DNA of 6,359 nt from Planctomycetota bacterium (GTDB lineage Bacteria; Planctomycetota; Phycisphaerae; Sedimentisphaerales; SM23-30), in the NCBI GenBank assembly GCA_029573975.1, contig JAKQBU010000052.1, positions 1 to 6,359 on the forward strand. The letters run 5' to 3'. Every line of letters starts with the position of its first letter. Positions within the stretch are counted from its first letter, which is position 1. Shown here piece after piece: positions 1 to 6,359 of this stretch. The notes below the pieces were generated by a model. That model was not told the DNA's origin. It did not search any database and saw only the letters and a program-made list of their open reading frames with translations. The translations under genes were made by a program, and so were the position numbers.

Positions 1-126
1 TTTTTGGGGAGCGGGGCCTTTGAATACTGGGATTTAGGGGAGATCTGATTTGATCGGGCAGCGGTTTTGGCCGATAGGATTGATGACCGAAGAGGCAACA
101 TGGCAGAATAAAAGAAAGGAAATACC

Positions 127-1050
127 ATGATGGACTCGACTTATACCAACGAAGTACATGCGACCAAGCCGCGGGATGCCCATGAGCTGCTGCGGATATT
201 CGAAAGTGCGGAAGACCTTCCGACGCTGCCGGAAGTGGCGTTAAAGCTGCAAAAAGTGGTGGATGATCCGCGGAGCAATGCCAAGAGTGTGGCGAAGATG
301 ATCGAGGATGATCCGGCCCTGGCAACAAAAGTGCTGAAGATGGTGAATTCGGTATTTTATGCCCCGGCGCACGGAGTGAAGATTACGCAGCTTCAGCCGG
401 CGATTGCCCGGCTGGGTTTGATTGCGGTATCGAATATTGCCTTAAGCACGAGTGTGTTTCAGGCGTTTTCAAGGTGCCAGATGCCGGTATTTGACCGGCG
501 GGAATTCTGGCGCCATTCGATTACGGTGGGGATTATTACCTCGGTGTTGTACGATTATTCGGTGGATACCATTGAACAGCATATCACGCGGGATATGGCG
601 CATCTGGCGGGGATTGTGCATGATATGGGCAAGATTTTATTTGAACGGTATGCCAACGCGGAATTTCACAAGGCGATCCAGAACGCGAAGATGGCGGATA
701 TTCCGGTGGTGAAGGAAGAGTGCCGTCTGATCGGGATGGGTCACGATGAGGCGGGGGCGTGGCTGGCGAGCAAGTGGCAACTGGGGCCGGATATTCAGGC
801 GGTGGTGCGGTGGCATCATGATCCGTTTTTGTGCCCGGACGACGAATTCAAGCCGCTGGCGAAGCTGGTGCACATGGCGGATTATATCTGCCATAATCAG
901 AAGCTGGGCGACAGCGGCAATCCCAATCCGGGTTACGATCAGCGGGTGCGGGAAGAATTAAAGCTGACACCGGAAAAAATCGGTGATTTGATGGGCGTGG
1001 TCGAGGTGGAGGCGGCCAATTCGGAGGTACTACTTTCGCTTTCTGAATAA
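127..1050 (+). CDS. HDOD-domain protein (HD-superfamily signalling/regulatory protein)
   Basis: A 307-residue soluble protein with no signal peptide or membrane segment, so probably cytoplasmic. An HDOD domain covers about residues 25-235: the opening EDLPTLPEVALKL (29-41) and the DDPALATKVLKMVNS stretch (61-75) are typical of the family. The HD-type metal-ligand pattern looks largely intact: H130 (FWRHS), H165-D166 (HDMGK), H206 (GHDEAG), H230-H231 (WHHDP) and D252 (HMADY). HDOD proteins are usually linked to bacterial signalling and regulation (chemotaxis, cyclic-di-GMP, stress), often without shown enzyme activity. No receiver, GGDEF or other partner domain is attached, so its exact role is unknown. 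Start: ATG 127 follows AAGGA (116-120) with a 6-nt gap; the next codon, ATG 130, is an equally possible start. The gene is monocistronic, with its own terminator downstream, and has no evident functional link to the efflux operon. Family call is firm; function is not. Confidence 0.93.
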   Translation: MMDSTYTNEVHATKPRDAHELLRIFESAEDLPTLPEVALKLQKVVDDPRSNAKSVAKMIEDDPALATKVLKMVNSVFYAPAHGVKITQLQPAIARLGLIAVSNIALSTSVFQAFSRCQMPVFDRREFWRHSITVGIITSVLYDYSVDTIEQHITRDMAHLAGIVHDMGKILFERYANAEFHKAIQNAKMADIPVVKEECRLIGMGHDEAGAWLASKWQLGPDIQAVVRWHHDPFLCPDDEFKPLAKLVHMADYICHNQKLGDSGNPNPGYDQRVREELKLTPEKIGDLMGVVEVEAANSEVLLSLSE

Positions 1051-1088
1051 TCAATCCAACGACGGGAACATAAGTTTTTCCTTTCGCG

Positions 1089-1132
1089 GGTGTTTTTATC
1101 CTGAGCCATTCGGGGTGAAAACACCTTTTTTT
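1089..1132 (+). terminator. Rho-independent terminator of the HDOD gene
   Basis: The left arm GGTGTTTTTATCCTGA (1089-1104) pairs along all 16 positions with TCGGGGTGAAAACACC (1110-1125). Thirteen pairs are Watson-Crick and three are G-U. The loop is 5 nt (GCCAT), and a run of seven T (1126-1132) follows at once. It lies 38 nt after the HDOD stop codon. The T-run is present only on the + strand side, so it ends + strand transcription and insulates the downstream operon from HDOD read-through. Confidence 0.93.
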
Positions 1133-1252
1133 ATTGGATTTTTAACACTTTAAGTTCTGTAAAGTAAGGATTTATAAATATTTTAAAAAACCACATTTTT
1201 TTATTGAAACAAATTAACTATATAATTAAACTAATAATATAAATTATGATTC
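1133..1252 (+). promoter_or_regulatory. AT-rich promoter/operator region of the efflux operon
   Basis: This is the only non-coding DNA between the HDOD terminator and the repressor gene, so the operon promoter should lie here. It is extremely AT-rich: only 8 of the 70 bases in 1181-1250 are G or C, against clearly GC-richer genes on both sides. A possible sigma-70-type pair is TTGAAA (1204-1209) and TAAACT (1227-1232), spaced 17 nt. TATAAT (1221-1226) and TATAAA (1173-1178) are other -10-like words, but lack a good -35 box at proper spacing. A small inverted repeat, ATAATT (1222-1227) / AATTAT (1242-1247), and a short palindrome, AAATATTT (1176-1183), could be operator parts, but such words arise easily by chance in AT-rich DNA. 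The region as promoter is likely; the exact boxes are uncertain. Confidence 0.5.
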
Positions 1253-1257
1253 AAGGA
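1253..1257 (+). promoter_or_regulatory. Ribosome binding site fixing the GTG start of the repressor
   Basis: AAGGA lies 8 nt before GTG 1266. The upstream in-frame codons offer no ATG, and ATG 1246 is out of frame, so this site supports the GTG as the true start. Confidence 0.75.
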
Positions 1258-1265
1258 TTTGTTTT

Positions 1266-1982
1266 GTGAAAAGACAGCGGATTGACGGACAGGAGACGCG
1301 GCTGGTGTTATTGGCGGCAGCCGGTGAAGTGTTTGCGAAAAAAGGGTACTGGGAGGCGACCAATGCGGATATCTGCGGGCGGGCGGGCGTGAATTCCGCA
1401 CTGATTAATTATCACTTCGGCTGCAAGGAAAATCTCTATGTGGAGTCCTGGAAATATATCTTTCATAAATCGATCGAGAGGTATCCGGCGGATGGGGGGG
1501 TTCCCACTGATGCACCGGTGCGTGAACGGTTTTATGGCCAGATATTATCCATGATGCAGCGCATTGCCGATCCCGCTAACCATGATTTCGATATTATCCA
1601 CAAGGAGATGGCCAATCCCACCGGTCTGCTGGACGAGGTCATTCGAGAGGCGATCGAACCATTGGATCAGAATTTTCAGTCTCTGATCCGGGAATTATTT
1701 GACAAGACGGGGACTGAGAAACAAGTGACGTTCACTCATATGATTATCATGGGGCAGTGTTTCGGTCCCATGCTGCATTTACGGCGGACGCAGGGGGAAG
1801 GCGACTCGCCGCCCGGCAAAAAATTTCCTCCGGATTTTACTATCGAAGAACTGGCCAGGCATATTGTGCAATTCAGCCTGTCCGGAATCCAGGGGATTTG
1901 TGAATCATGCGGGAAATCGAAAAAGCCAAAACCAACCCGACCAACCCGGCTGCGGAAAAGCTATACCAAGAGAAAACCATGA
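1266..1982 (+). CDS. TetR/AcrR-family transcriptional regulator, CecR/YbiH-like
   Basis: A 238-residue one-component repressor. The N-terminal TetR helix-turn-helix spans about residues 12-58, ending in the family hallmark INYHFGCKENLY (47-58). The ligand-binding part (about 85-212) resembles the DUF1956 C-terminal domain of CecR (YbiH): ERFYGQILSMMQRIADP (87-103), then a KEMANPTGLLDEVI motif (113-126). In Escherichia coli CecR controls the ybh HlyD/ABC export operon, so a place at the head of an efflux operon fits. It probably represses its own operon until a ligand binds. Residues 217-238 form a very basic, proline-containing tail beyond the usual fold. Start is GTG with AAGGA 8 nt upstream. 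Its stop overlaps the next gene's ATG by 4 nt (ATGA, 1979-1982), suggesting translational coupling. The family is clear; ligand and operator are not visible. Confidence 0.93.
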   Translation: MKRQRIDGQETRLVLLAAAGEVFAKKGYWEATNADICGRAGVNSALINYHFGCKENLYVESWKYIFHKSIERYPADGGVPTDAPVRERFYGQILSMMQRIADPANHDFDIIHKEMANPTGLLDEVIREAIEPLDQNFQSLIRELFDKTGTEKQVTFTHMIIMGQCFGPMLHLRRTQGEGDSPPGKKFPPDFTIEELARHIVQFSLSGIQGICESCGKSKKPKPTRPTRLRKSYTKRKP

Positions 1983-3445
1983 AGCATATAATTTTTACCT
2001 TTTTTATCGGGGCAGTGCTTTTATGGCTGCCAGTAATGTTTTTCGGCTGTGCGCCGGTGGGACCGGATTATCAGGCCCCGGATACGGCAGGCCTGGCTCC
2101 GGAAGCCTGGCATAGTCCGCTGGAGGGCGGATTAAGCGAAAAGGAACCGAATTCCCCATGGCTGGCCTCCTGGTGGAACAGTCTGGAGGATCCGATTTTA
2201 ACCATTCTGATGGAAAAGGCGGTACAGAACAATCTGGACCTGGAATTGGCGGTTTTGCGTGTTCAAGAGGCGCGTGCCCGGCGGGGAATGGTCAACGCGG
2301 AGCTGTTTCCCACGCTGGATGGGAGCGGTTCGGCCGTCTGGACGCGGAGCAGCCAGGAAACCGGAACGGGGAAAACCAACGATATTTATACGACCGGTTT
2401 TGATGCCGGGTGGGAGCTGGATGTATTCGGAGGTCTGCGGCGGTCGGTGGAGGCGTATGATGCGGAGGTAGAGGCCAGTCAGGCCAGCCTCCAGGATGTG
2501 CTGGTTTCTTTGACGGCGGAGGTGGCGCTGAATTATATCGAAGTGCGGACCTATCAGTCCCGGCTGGAGGCGGCCCAGGCCAATGTGGAACTGCAAAAGG
2601 AGACCTATCAGTTGACGGTATGGCAAGGCCAGGCGGGATTGTCTGACGAGCTGGCGACCCAGGAGGCTTTGTATAGTCTGGAAAGTACAAAATCCCAAAT
2701 TCCGGTTCTGCAAAGCGGCCTGGAGGAAGCCATGAATCGGGTGGTGGTCCTGCTGGGGGAGAAGCCGGGTGCGGTGCATGAAGCCTTGACGGAAAAGAAG
2801 CCGGTACCCGCGATTCCGTTATCTGTCACTATTGGCGTACCCGCCGAGGTGTTGCGCCGCCGTCCGGATATCCGGCAGGCGGAACGGGAGCTGGCGGCTC
2901 AAACGGCGCGGGTGGGAGTTGCTACGGCGGAGCTGTATCCGAAATTTGTTTTGAACGGCTCCATCGCGGTAACCGGCGATTCGCTGAACCGGATGACCTC
3001 GAATCTGACCACGACGGAGAACTGGGCGCTCAGCGGCGGTCCGCTGATACGATGGAACCTGTTTGATGCCGGCGTGATACGGAAAAATATTGAGATTCAA
3101 TCCCTGCTTCAGGAACAGGCATTGGTACAATATGAATCGACAGTTCTGAATGCCTTCGAAGAGGTTGAAAATACTCTGGTCGCGTATGCGAATGAACAGA
3201 AGCGAAAAGAGAGTTTGGAACTGGCGGCCCAGGCGGCCCAGCAGGCGGCCAATCTGGCCCAACTGGAATATCAGGCGGGGTGGAAAGATTTTTCGAGCGT
3301 GCTGATTGCCCAGCGATCCCTGCTGAATCTTCAGGATGAACTGACCCAGAGCCAGGGAACGGTGACGGCCAATCTGGTACGGCTGTATAAGGTGTTGGGG
3401 GGCGGCTGGCCGTATGCGGCGGAGAATGAGAAAGAAACCTATTAA
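1979..3445 (+). CDS. Outer-membrane efflux lipoprotein, NodT/OprM type (TolC-like duct)
   Basis: A 488-residue protein taken from ATG 1979. An in-frame ATG exists at 1907, but would put 24 hydrophilic residues before the signal peptide. From 1979 the protein opens with a lipoprotein signal (KH, then hydrophobic 4-22) and Cys24 in FFGC-APVGPDYQAP, the usual NodT-family start of the mature protein; Phe at lipobox position -3 is atypical. Two OEP repeats follow, roughly 70-260 and 285-475, with family motifs WELDVFGG (145-152), RRRPDIRQAE (293-302), WNLFDAG (359-365) and a VLGGGW ending (472-477). Such proteins trimerise into an outer-membrane barrel plus periplasmic alpha-helical tunnel. The ATG overlaps the repressor stop by 4 nt; AAGAGA (1968-1973) is a modest ribosome site. 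The adaptor gene follows after 15 nt, so this should be the dedicated exit duct of the encoded pump, unlike E. coli MacAB, which borrows TolC. Confidence 0.93.
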   Translation: MKHIIFTFFIGAVLLWLPVMFFGCAPVGPDYQAPDTAGLAPEAWHSPLEGGLSEKEPNSPWLASWWNSLEDPILTILMEKAVQNNLDLELAVLRVQEARARRGMVNAELFPTLDGSGSAVWTRSSQETGTGKTNDIYTTGFDAGWELDVFGGLRRSVEAYDAEVEASQASLQDVLVSLTAEVALNYIEVRTYQSRLEAAQANVELQKETYQLTVWQGQAGLSDELATQEALYSLESTKSQIPVLQSGLEEAMNRVVVLLGEKPGAVHEALTEKKPVPAIPLSVTIGVPAEVLRRRPDIRQAERELAAQTARVGVATAELYPKFVLNGSIAVTGDSLNRMTSNLTTTENWALSGGPLIRWNLFDAGVIRKNIEIQSLLQEQALVQYESTVLNAFEEVENTLVAYANEQKRKESLELAAQAAQQAANLAQLEYQAGWKDFSSVLIAQRSLLNLQDELTQSQGTVTANLVRLYKVLGGGWPYAAENEKETY

Positions 3446-3460
3446 CCGGGAGAACCAACC

Positions 3461-4747
3461 ATGCAAACGAAACCCCAGGAAGAATCCGACATCACGCAAA
3501 CCTTAGGATTGGGCAAATCCGCCCGATCCGGACATAAAAAACGCTGGCTGCTTCTGCTGCTTTTGATCGCGGCGGCGGTGTTTTTTGTGACTTCGCGCGG
3601 GAAAACGGGGCAGGAAAAACCCGTGCAGTATCAGACGCAGGAGATTCAATTGGGCAGCTTAACGGAAACGGTGACCGCTACCGGCAACCTGGAGCCGACC
3701 AATGAGGTGGAGGTCGGCAGCGAGTTGTCCGGCATTCTCAAGAGTGTGGAGGCGGACTACAATGACCACGTCAAGGTGGGACAGGTACTGGCCCGGCTGG
3801 ACACCTCCAAGCTGGAGGCGCAGGTGACGCAGGCCCGTGCTTCTCTGGAAGCCGCAAAGGCCAAGGTATTGCAGGCGCAGGCCACTATTAATGAAACACA
3901 GAGTAAACTGCTGCAATTGCAGAAGGTTCGCGAGTTGAGCGGCAATAAAGTTCCCTCCCAGGTGGACCTGGATGCGGCCCAGGCTGCCTATGAACGAGCC
4001 ACGGCGGATAAGGCCAGCGCAGAAGCGTCGGTGTCGCAGTCCCAGGCTACCCTGAATGTGTATGAGACGGACCTGTCCAAGGCGGATATTATCTCTCCCA
4101 TTAACGGGGTGGTCCTGACCCGCAGCATGGAGAAGGGGCAGACGGTAGCCGCCTCCTTTCAGGCGCCGGTATTGTTTACGCTGGCAGAGGATTTGACCCA
4201 GATGGAATTGCATGTCGATGTGGACGAGGCAGACATCGGCCAGGTCCTGGAAGGGCAGGAGGCCACTTTTACGGTGGATGCTTACCCGGATCGAACCTTT
4301 CAGGCCAGGATTACCCAGGTGCGATATGGTTCTAATACGGTGGATGGAGTGGTAACGTATGAGACGGTGCTGAAAGTGGACAATACCGATCTCTCTCTGC
4401 GTCCGGGGATGACGGCAACGGCGGAAATTACAGTAAAAAAAGTGGAAAATGCCCTCCTGGTTCCTGCGGCGGCCCTCCGTTTCAGCCCGCCGTCGCTGGA
4501 AGAGAAACAGTCATCCGGTTCCCTGCTGAGTAAGATTCTGCCGCGTCCGCCTCTTCAGAAGAAACAGCAGCAGGATGTGATCTCAACGGACAAGAAAAAG
4601 CAGACGGTGTGGATCCTGCAGGAGGGGAAACCGGTTCCCATCCCGGTTCAGATCGGAGCCACGAATGGCGTGATGGCGGAAATTACCGGCGGCGATATCA
4701 AGGCCGGAACGGCGGTACTTATTGAAACTATAACGGTGAGTAAATGA
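3461..4747 (+). CDS. Periplasmic adaptor (membrane fusion) protein, MacA/HlyD type
   Basis: A 428-residue adaptor joining the inner-membrane transporter to the outer-membrane duct. Residues 1-28 are cytoplasmic and hydrophilic, ending in HKKR; 29-44 (WLLLLLLIAAAVFFVT) form one membrane anchor with no lipobox. Then come the first lipoyl half (about 66-115; SELSGILKSVEADYNDHVKVG), an alanine/glutamine-rich coiled-coil hairpin (about 116-205) with tip region VRELSGNKVPSQVDLD (156-171), the second lipoyl half (about 208-242; ADIISPINGVVLTR), a beta-barrel (about 247-325) and a membrane-proximal domain (about 330-428). That last domain carries a charged, proline-containing insert (about 342-380). 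GGGAG (3448-3452) sits 8 nt before ATG 3461. The stop overlaps the ATPase start by 4 nt (ATGA, 4744-4747). With a MacB-type ABC transporter next door, a MacA role is better supported than an RND role, although automated labels often say RND adaptor. Confidence 0.92.
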   Translation: MQTKPQEESDITQTLGLGKSARSGHKKRWLLLLLLIAAAVFFVTSRGKTGQEKPVQYQTQEIQLGSLTETVTATGNLEPTNEVEVGSELSGILKSVEADYNDHVKVGQVLARLDTSKLEAQVTQARASLEAAKAKVLQAQATINETQSKLLQLQKVRELSGNKVPSQVDLDAAQAAYERATADKASAEASVSQSQATLNVYETDLSKADIISPINGVVLTRSMEKGQTVAASFQAPVLFTLAEDLTQMELHVDVDEADIGQVLEGQEATFTVDAYPDRTFQARITQVRYGSNTVDGVVTYETVLKVDNTDLSLRPGMTATAEITVKKVENALLVPAAALRFSPPSLEEKQSSGSLLSKILPRPPLQKKQQQDVISTDKKKQTVWILQEGKPVPIPVQIGATNGVMAEITGGDIKAGTAVLIETITVSK

Positions 4748-5469
4748 ACCATACCGAGCAACCGACAGAAAAACAGCCGCTGATCCGACTGCGGGGAATC
4801 ACCAAGGTCTATGGGCAAGGGCAGGCAGCCATGCAGGCACTGCGCGGGATTGACCTGGATGTTCATCCGGAGGATTTTGTGGCGGTGATGGGTCCCAGCG
4901 GTTCAGGCAAGTCCACCTGTATGAATATTCTGGGCTGTCTGGATACTCCGACAGGGGGGGTGTACCGGTTCCAGGGAGTGGAAGTTAGCGGCCTGTCGCG
5001 CAACCAGCGGGCCAGCCTGCGGCGTTATTATCTGGGTTTTGTGTTTCAAGGATATAATTTATTGAACCGGACCACCGCTCTGGAGAATGTAGAGCTGCCA
5101 TTGATATATCGCGGTATCCATGCCAAAAAGCGGCGGGCGATGGCCATGCAGGCATTGGAAACGGTAGGACTTACCCAATGGAAGTCGCATACGCCCGGCG
5201 AATTGTCCGGCGGGCAGCAGCAGCGGGTGGCAATCGCCCGCGCGATCGTCACGCAGCCGTCGGTTTTGTTTGCGGATGAGCCGACGGGCAATCTGGATAG
5301 CCTTCGCAGTCATGAGATTATGGAATTATTGACGGGGCTGAACCGCGACCAGAAAATCACCATCCTGATGGTCACGCACGAACCGGATATGGCCAAATAC
5401 GCCAAACGCACGGTTCATTTTGTGGATGGCCTGGTGGACTCGGATTCGCAAAATGGGAGTGTATCCTAA
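4744..5469 (+). CDS. ABC transporter ATP-binding protein, MacB/LolD type
   Basis: A 241-residue cytoplasmic ATPase with every expected ABC motif: Walker [10 protein letters not shown] (50-58), Q-loop FVFQGYNLL (99-107), signature [14 protein letters not shown] (154-167), Walker B with catalytic Glu in [12 protein letters not shown] (174-185; E179) and H-loop MVTHE (209-213; H212). [18 protein letters not shown] (103-120) is typical of the MacB/LolD/FtsE-like exporters that couple to MacB-type permeases. ATP binding and hydrolysis here would drive movements of the permease next door rather than classical transport through the membrane. In E. coli MacB, ATPase and permease are one chain; here they are separate. 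Start ATG 4744 overlaps the adaptor stop by 4 nt, with GGTGAG (4735-4740) just before. The stop TAA shares one base with the permease ATG (TAATG). No catalytic residue is missing. Confidence 0.96.
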   Translation: MNHTEQPTEKQPLIRLRGITKVYGQGQAAMQALRGIDLDVHPEDFVAVMGPSGSGKSTCMNILGCLDTPTGGVYRFQGVEVSGLSRNQRASLRRYYLGFVFQGYNLLNRTTALENVELPLIYRGIHAKKRRAMAMQALETVGLTQWKSHTPGELSGGQQQRVAIARAIVTQPSVLFADEPTGNLDSLRSHEIMELLTGLNRDQKITILMVTHEPDMAKYAKRTVHFVDGLVDSDSQNGSVS

Positions 5470-6359
5470 TGCTGTTGAACACAATCTTACTGGCGGTACG
5501 GGATCTCCGGCGTAACGTAATGCGGTCGGTATTGACCATCTTAGGTATTATTATCGGGGTGGCGGCGGTGATTACGCTGGTGACGATCGGCAACGGTACT
5601 ACGGTACAGGTAACCGAACAAATCGCCAGTTTGGGTACGAATATGGTTTTATTGATTCCGGGCAAGCGCCAGGGACCGGGCCAGTTATCCAATTCTTCCC
5701 CTTTCGACATGGCGGATGCGGAAGCGATTCGCTGGGAAATCAATCATATTGCCGCCGTCGCTCCTTCCTGCACCCAGGCGATAACGGCGGTCCTGGGCAA
5801 TGAAAACTGGATGACGACGGTAACGGGAAGCACCAATCAGTTTTTTTATGTGAGAAACTGGGCGGTACAGAGCGGCCGTCAATTTGAAGAGGCAGAACAG
5901 CGTACCGGCAAAGCCGTCTGTATCCTGGGCGCCACGGTAGTGAATAAACTGTTTGGCAGCCAGGATCCGATCGGGACTAAAATTCGGCTGGGAACGATGT
6001 CCTGCCAGGTCGTGGGGGTTTTGGAGGCCAAGGGCCAATCTACCATGGGAACCGATCAGGATGATGTAGTGCTGTTGCCGCTGCACACCGCCCAGCGGCG
6101 CATTACCGGCAGTAAAGATGTTCCGTTAATCCAGATTTCCGTTCAGGACGGATTCTCCACGGAGACGGTGCAGCAGGATATTGTAAATCTGATGCGTAAG
6201 CGGCGGCATATCGCTTCCAATGAAGATGATAATTTCAGCGTGCTGGACATGAAGGAACTGACCAAAATGCTCACCGGGACCACCCAGATACTGACCGCCC
6301 TGCTCAGTGCGGTGGCGGCCGTCAGCCTGCTGGGTGGTCCCGGTGAGCATTTTGGTCAG
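5469..6359 (+). CDS. MacB-type ABC transporter permease, 3' end missing
   Basis: The reading frame is open from ATG 5469 to the window edge (297 codons, no stop). GGGAG (5455-5459) lies 9 nt upstream, and the ATG overlaps the ATPase stop by one base. The start [20 protein letters not shown] and first membrane helix LTILGIIIGVAAVITLVTIG (22-41) match the MacB family. A large periplasmic region follows (about 42-272), with the usual stretch near 148-186 (KAVCILGATVVNKLFG, DPIGTKIRLG, CQVVGVLE). The second helix begins about 272 (TQILTALLSAVAAVSLL). MacB relatives then read VGGIGIMN..., with two more helices, for about 400 residues in total. Here residues 289-297 read GGPGEHFGQ, not the conserved sequence, because the DNA becomes a reverse-complement copy of 6258-6287. 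The last 9-10 codons are therefore probably not native, and about 110 C-terminal residues are absent. Role: inner-membrane part of the tripartite efflux pump. Confidence 0.9.
   Translation, partial: MLLNTILLAVRDLRRNVMRSVLTILGIIIGVAAVITLVTIGNGTTVQVTEQIASLGTNMVLLIPGKRQGPGQLSNSSPFDMADAEAIRWEINHIAAVAPSCTQAITAVLGNENWMTTVTGSTNQFFYVRNWAVQSGRQFEEAEQRTGKAVCILGATVVNKLFGSQDPIGTKIRLGTMSCQVVGVLEAKGQSTMGTDQDDVVLLPLHTAQRRITGSKDVPLIQISVQDGFSTETVQQDIVNLMRKRRHIASNEDDNFSVLDMKELTKMLTGTTQILTALLSAVAAVSLLGGPGEHFGQ
6258..6359. repeat. Perfect 30-nt inverted repeat ending at the window edge (probable fold-back chimera)
   Basis: Bases 6258-6287 (starting CTGACCAAAATGCTC) reappear as an exact reverse complement at 6330-6359 (ending GAGCATTTTGGTCAG), separated by a 42-nt spacer (6288-6329). 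Pairing stops sharply on the inner side (A6288 and G6329 do not pair) and runs to the very last base on the outer side, so the second arm may continue beyond the window. The second arm starts exactly where the permease loses its family sequence. There is no T-run, and a transcription terminator inside a gene is unlikely. Best read as an amplification or assembly fold-back rather than a genomic element. Confidence 0.9.

Noticed and set aside
1..126. Possible 3' end of an upstream gene (frame 1 open to TGA 46-48) or a promoter before the HDOD gene
   Set aside because: All three forward frames close within 48 nt and the peptides are too short to recognise. No convincing -35/-10 pair was found, only weak words such as TTGATC (50-55).
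1246..1269. Seven-codon ORF MIQGFVL whose stop overlaps the repressor GTG (GTGA), a possible leader peptide
   Set aside because: It has no ribosome binding site upstream of its ATG, and AAGGA lies inside it at the right distance for the GTG. Short ORFs like this arise by chance.
1907..1978. N-terminal extension of the outer-membrane lipoprotein from ATG 1907
   Set aside because: It would place 24 hydrophilic residues before a clear lipoprotein signal peptide; ATG 1979 gives a proper signal and a standard ATGA overlap.
2198..2779. Long reverse-strand ORF (193 codons) inside the lipoprotein gene; similar antisense ORFs at 2819-3499 and 3659-4213
   Set aside because: Their proteins are rich in Arg, Gln, Leu and His with no recognisable domain, and they lie wholly or almost wholly opposite well-supported genes.
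3223..3250. Tandem 9-nt repeat GGCGGCCCA (two exact copies, third diverged) in the lipoprotein gene
   Set aside because: It encodes an AAQAAQQAA helical stretch usual for the coiled-coil tunnel of these channels, so it reflects codon and residue bias rather than a repeat element.
6126..6350. Reverse-strand ORF of 74 codons near the window end, starting MLTGTTQ
   Set aside because: It is antisense to the permease, and its permease-like first residues exist only because of the inverted copy at 6330-6359.

Overview
The window reads as Gram-negative bacterial DNA of moderate GC content. It encodes an outer-membrane lipoprotein channel, a periplasmic adaptor and an ABC transporter, which together need a double membrane. 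The sequence alone does not fix the phylum. An environmental or uncultured lineage (for example PVC/Planctomycetota or Desulfobacterota) is possible, but this is a weak impression. The sequence stops in a fold-back inverted repeat inside a gene, which suggests the end of a draft contig rather than a natural boundary.

Region 1 (1-1132): a short leader of unclear content, then a stand-alone HDOD-domain gene (127-1050), closed by a very clear Rho-independent terminator (1089-1132). Region 2 (1133-1265): an extremely AT-rich intergenic stretch that should hold the promoter, and probably the operator, of the next operon. Region 3 (1266-6359): five same-strand genes packed with 4-nt overlaps, a 15-nt gap or a 1-nt overlap. 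In order they are a TetR-family repressor with a CecR/YbiH-type C-terminal domain, a NodT-family outer-membrane efflux lipoprotein, a MacA/HlyD-type periplasmic adaptor, a MacB/LolD-type ABC ATPase, and a MacB-type permease cut by the window end.

The five genes make a self-contained, self-regulated tripartite efflux cassette. The ATPase and permease form the inner-membrane MacB-like engine, split into two polypeptides. The adaptor bridges the periplasm, the lipoprotein forms the TolC-like exit duct, and the first gene probably represses the operon until a ligand appears. The substrate cannot be read from sequence; macrolide-like drugs, lipopeptides, siderophores or envelope lipids are all possible.

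I see no evidence of a new biological system. The most notable non-gene signal is a perfect 30-nt inverted repeat (6258-6287 / 6330-6359). It replaces the conserved MacB sequence with a reverse-complement copy of DNA about 40 nt upstream, and is best explained as an amplification or assembly chimera. The last 27-30 nt should not be trusted as native sequence.
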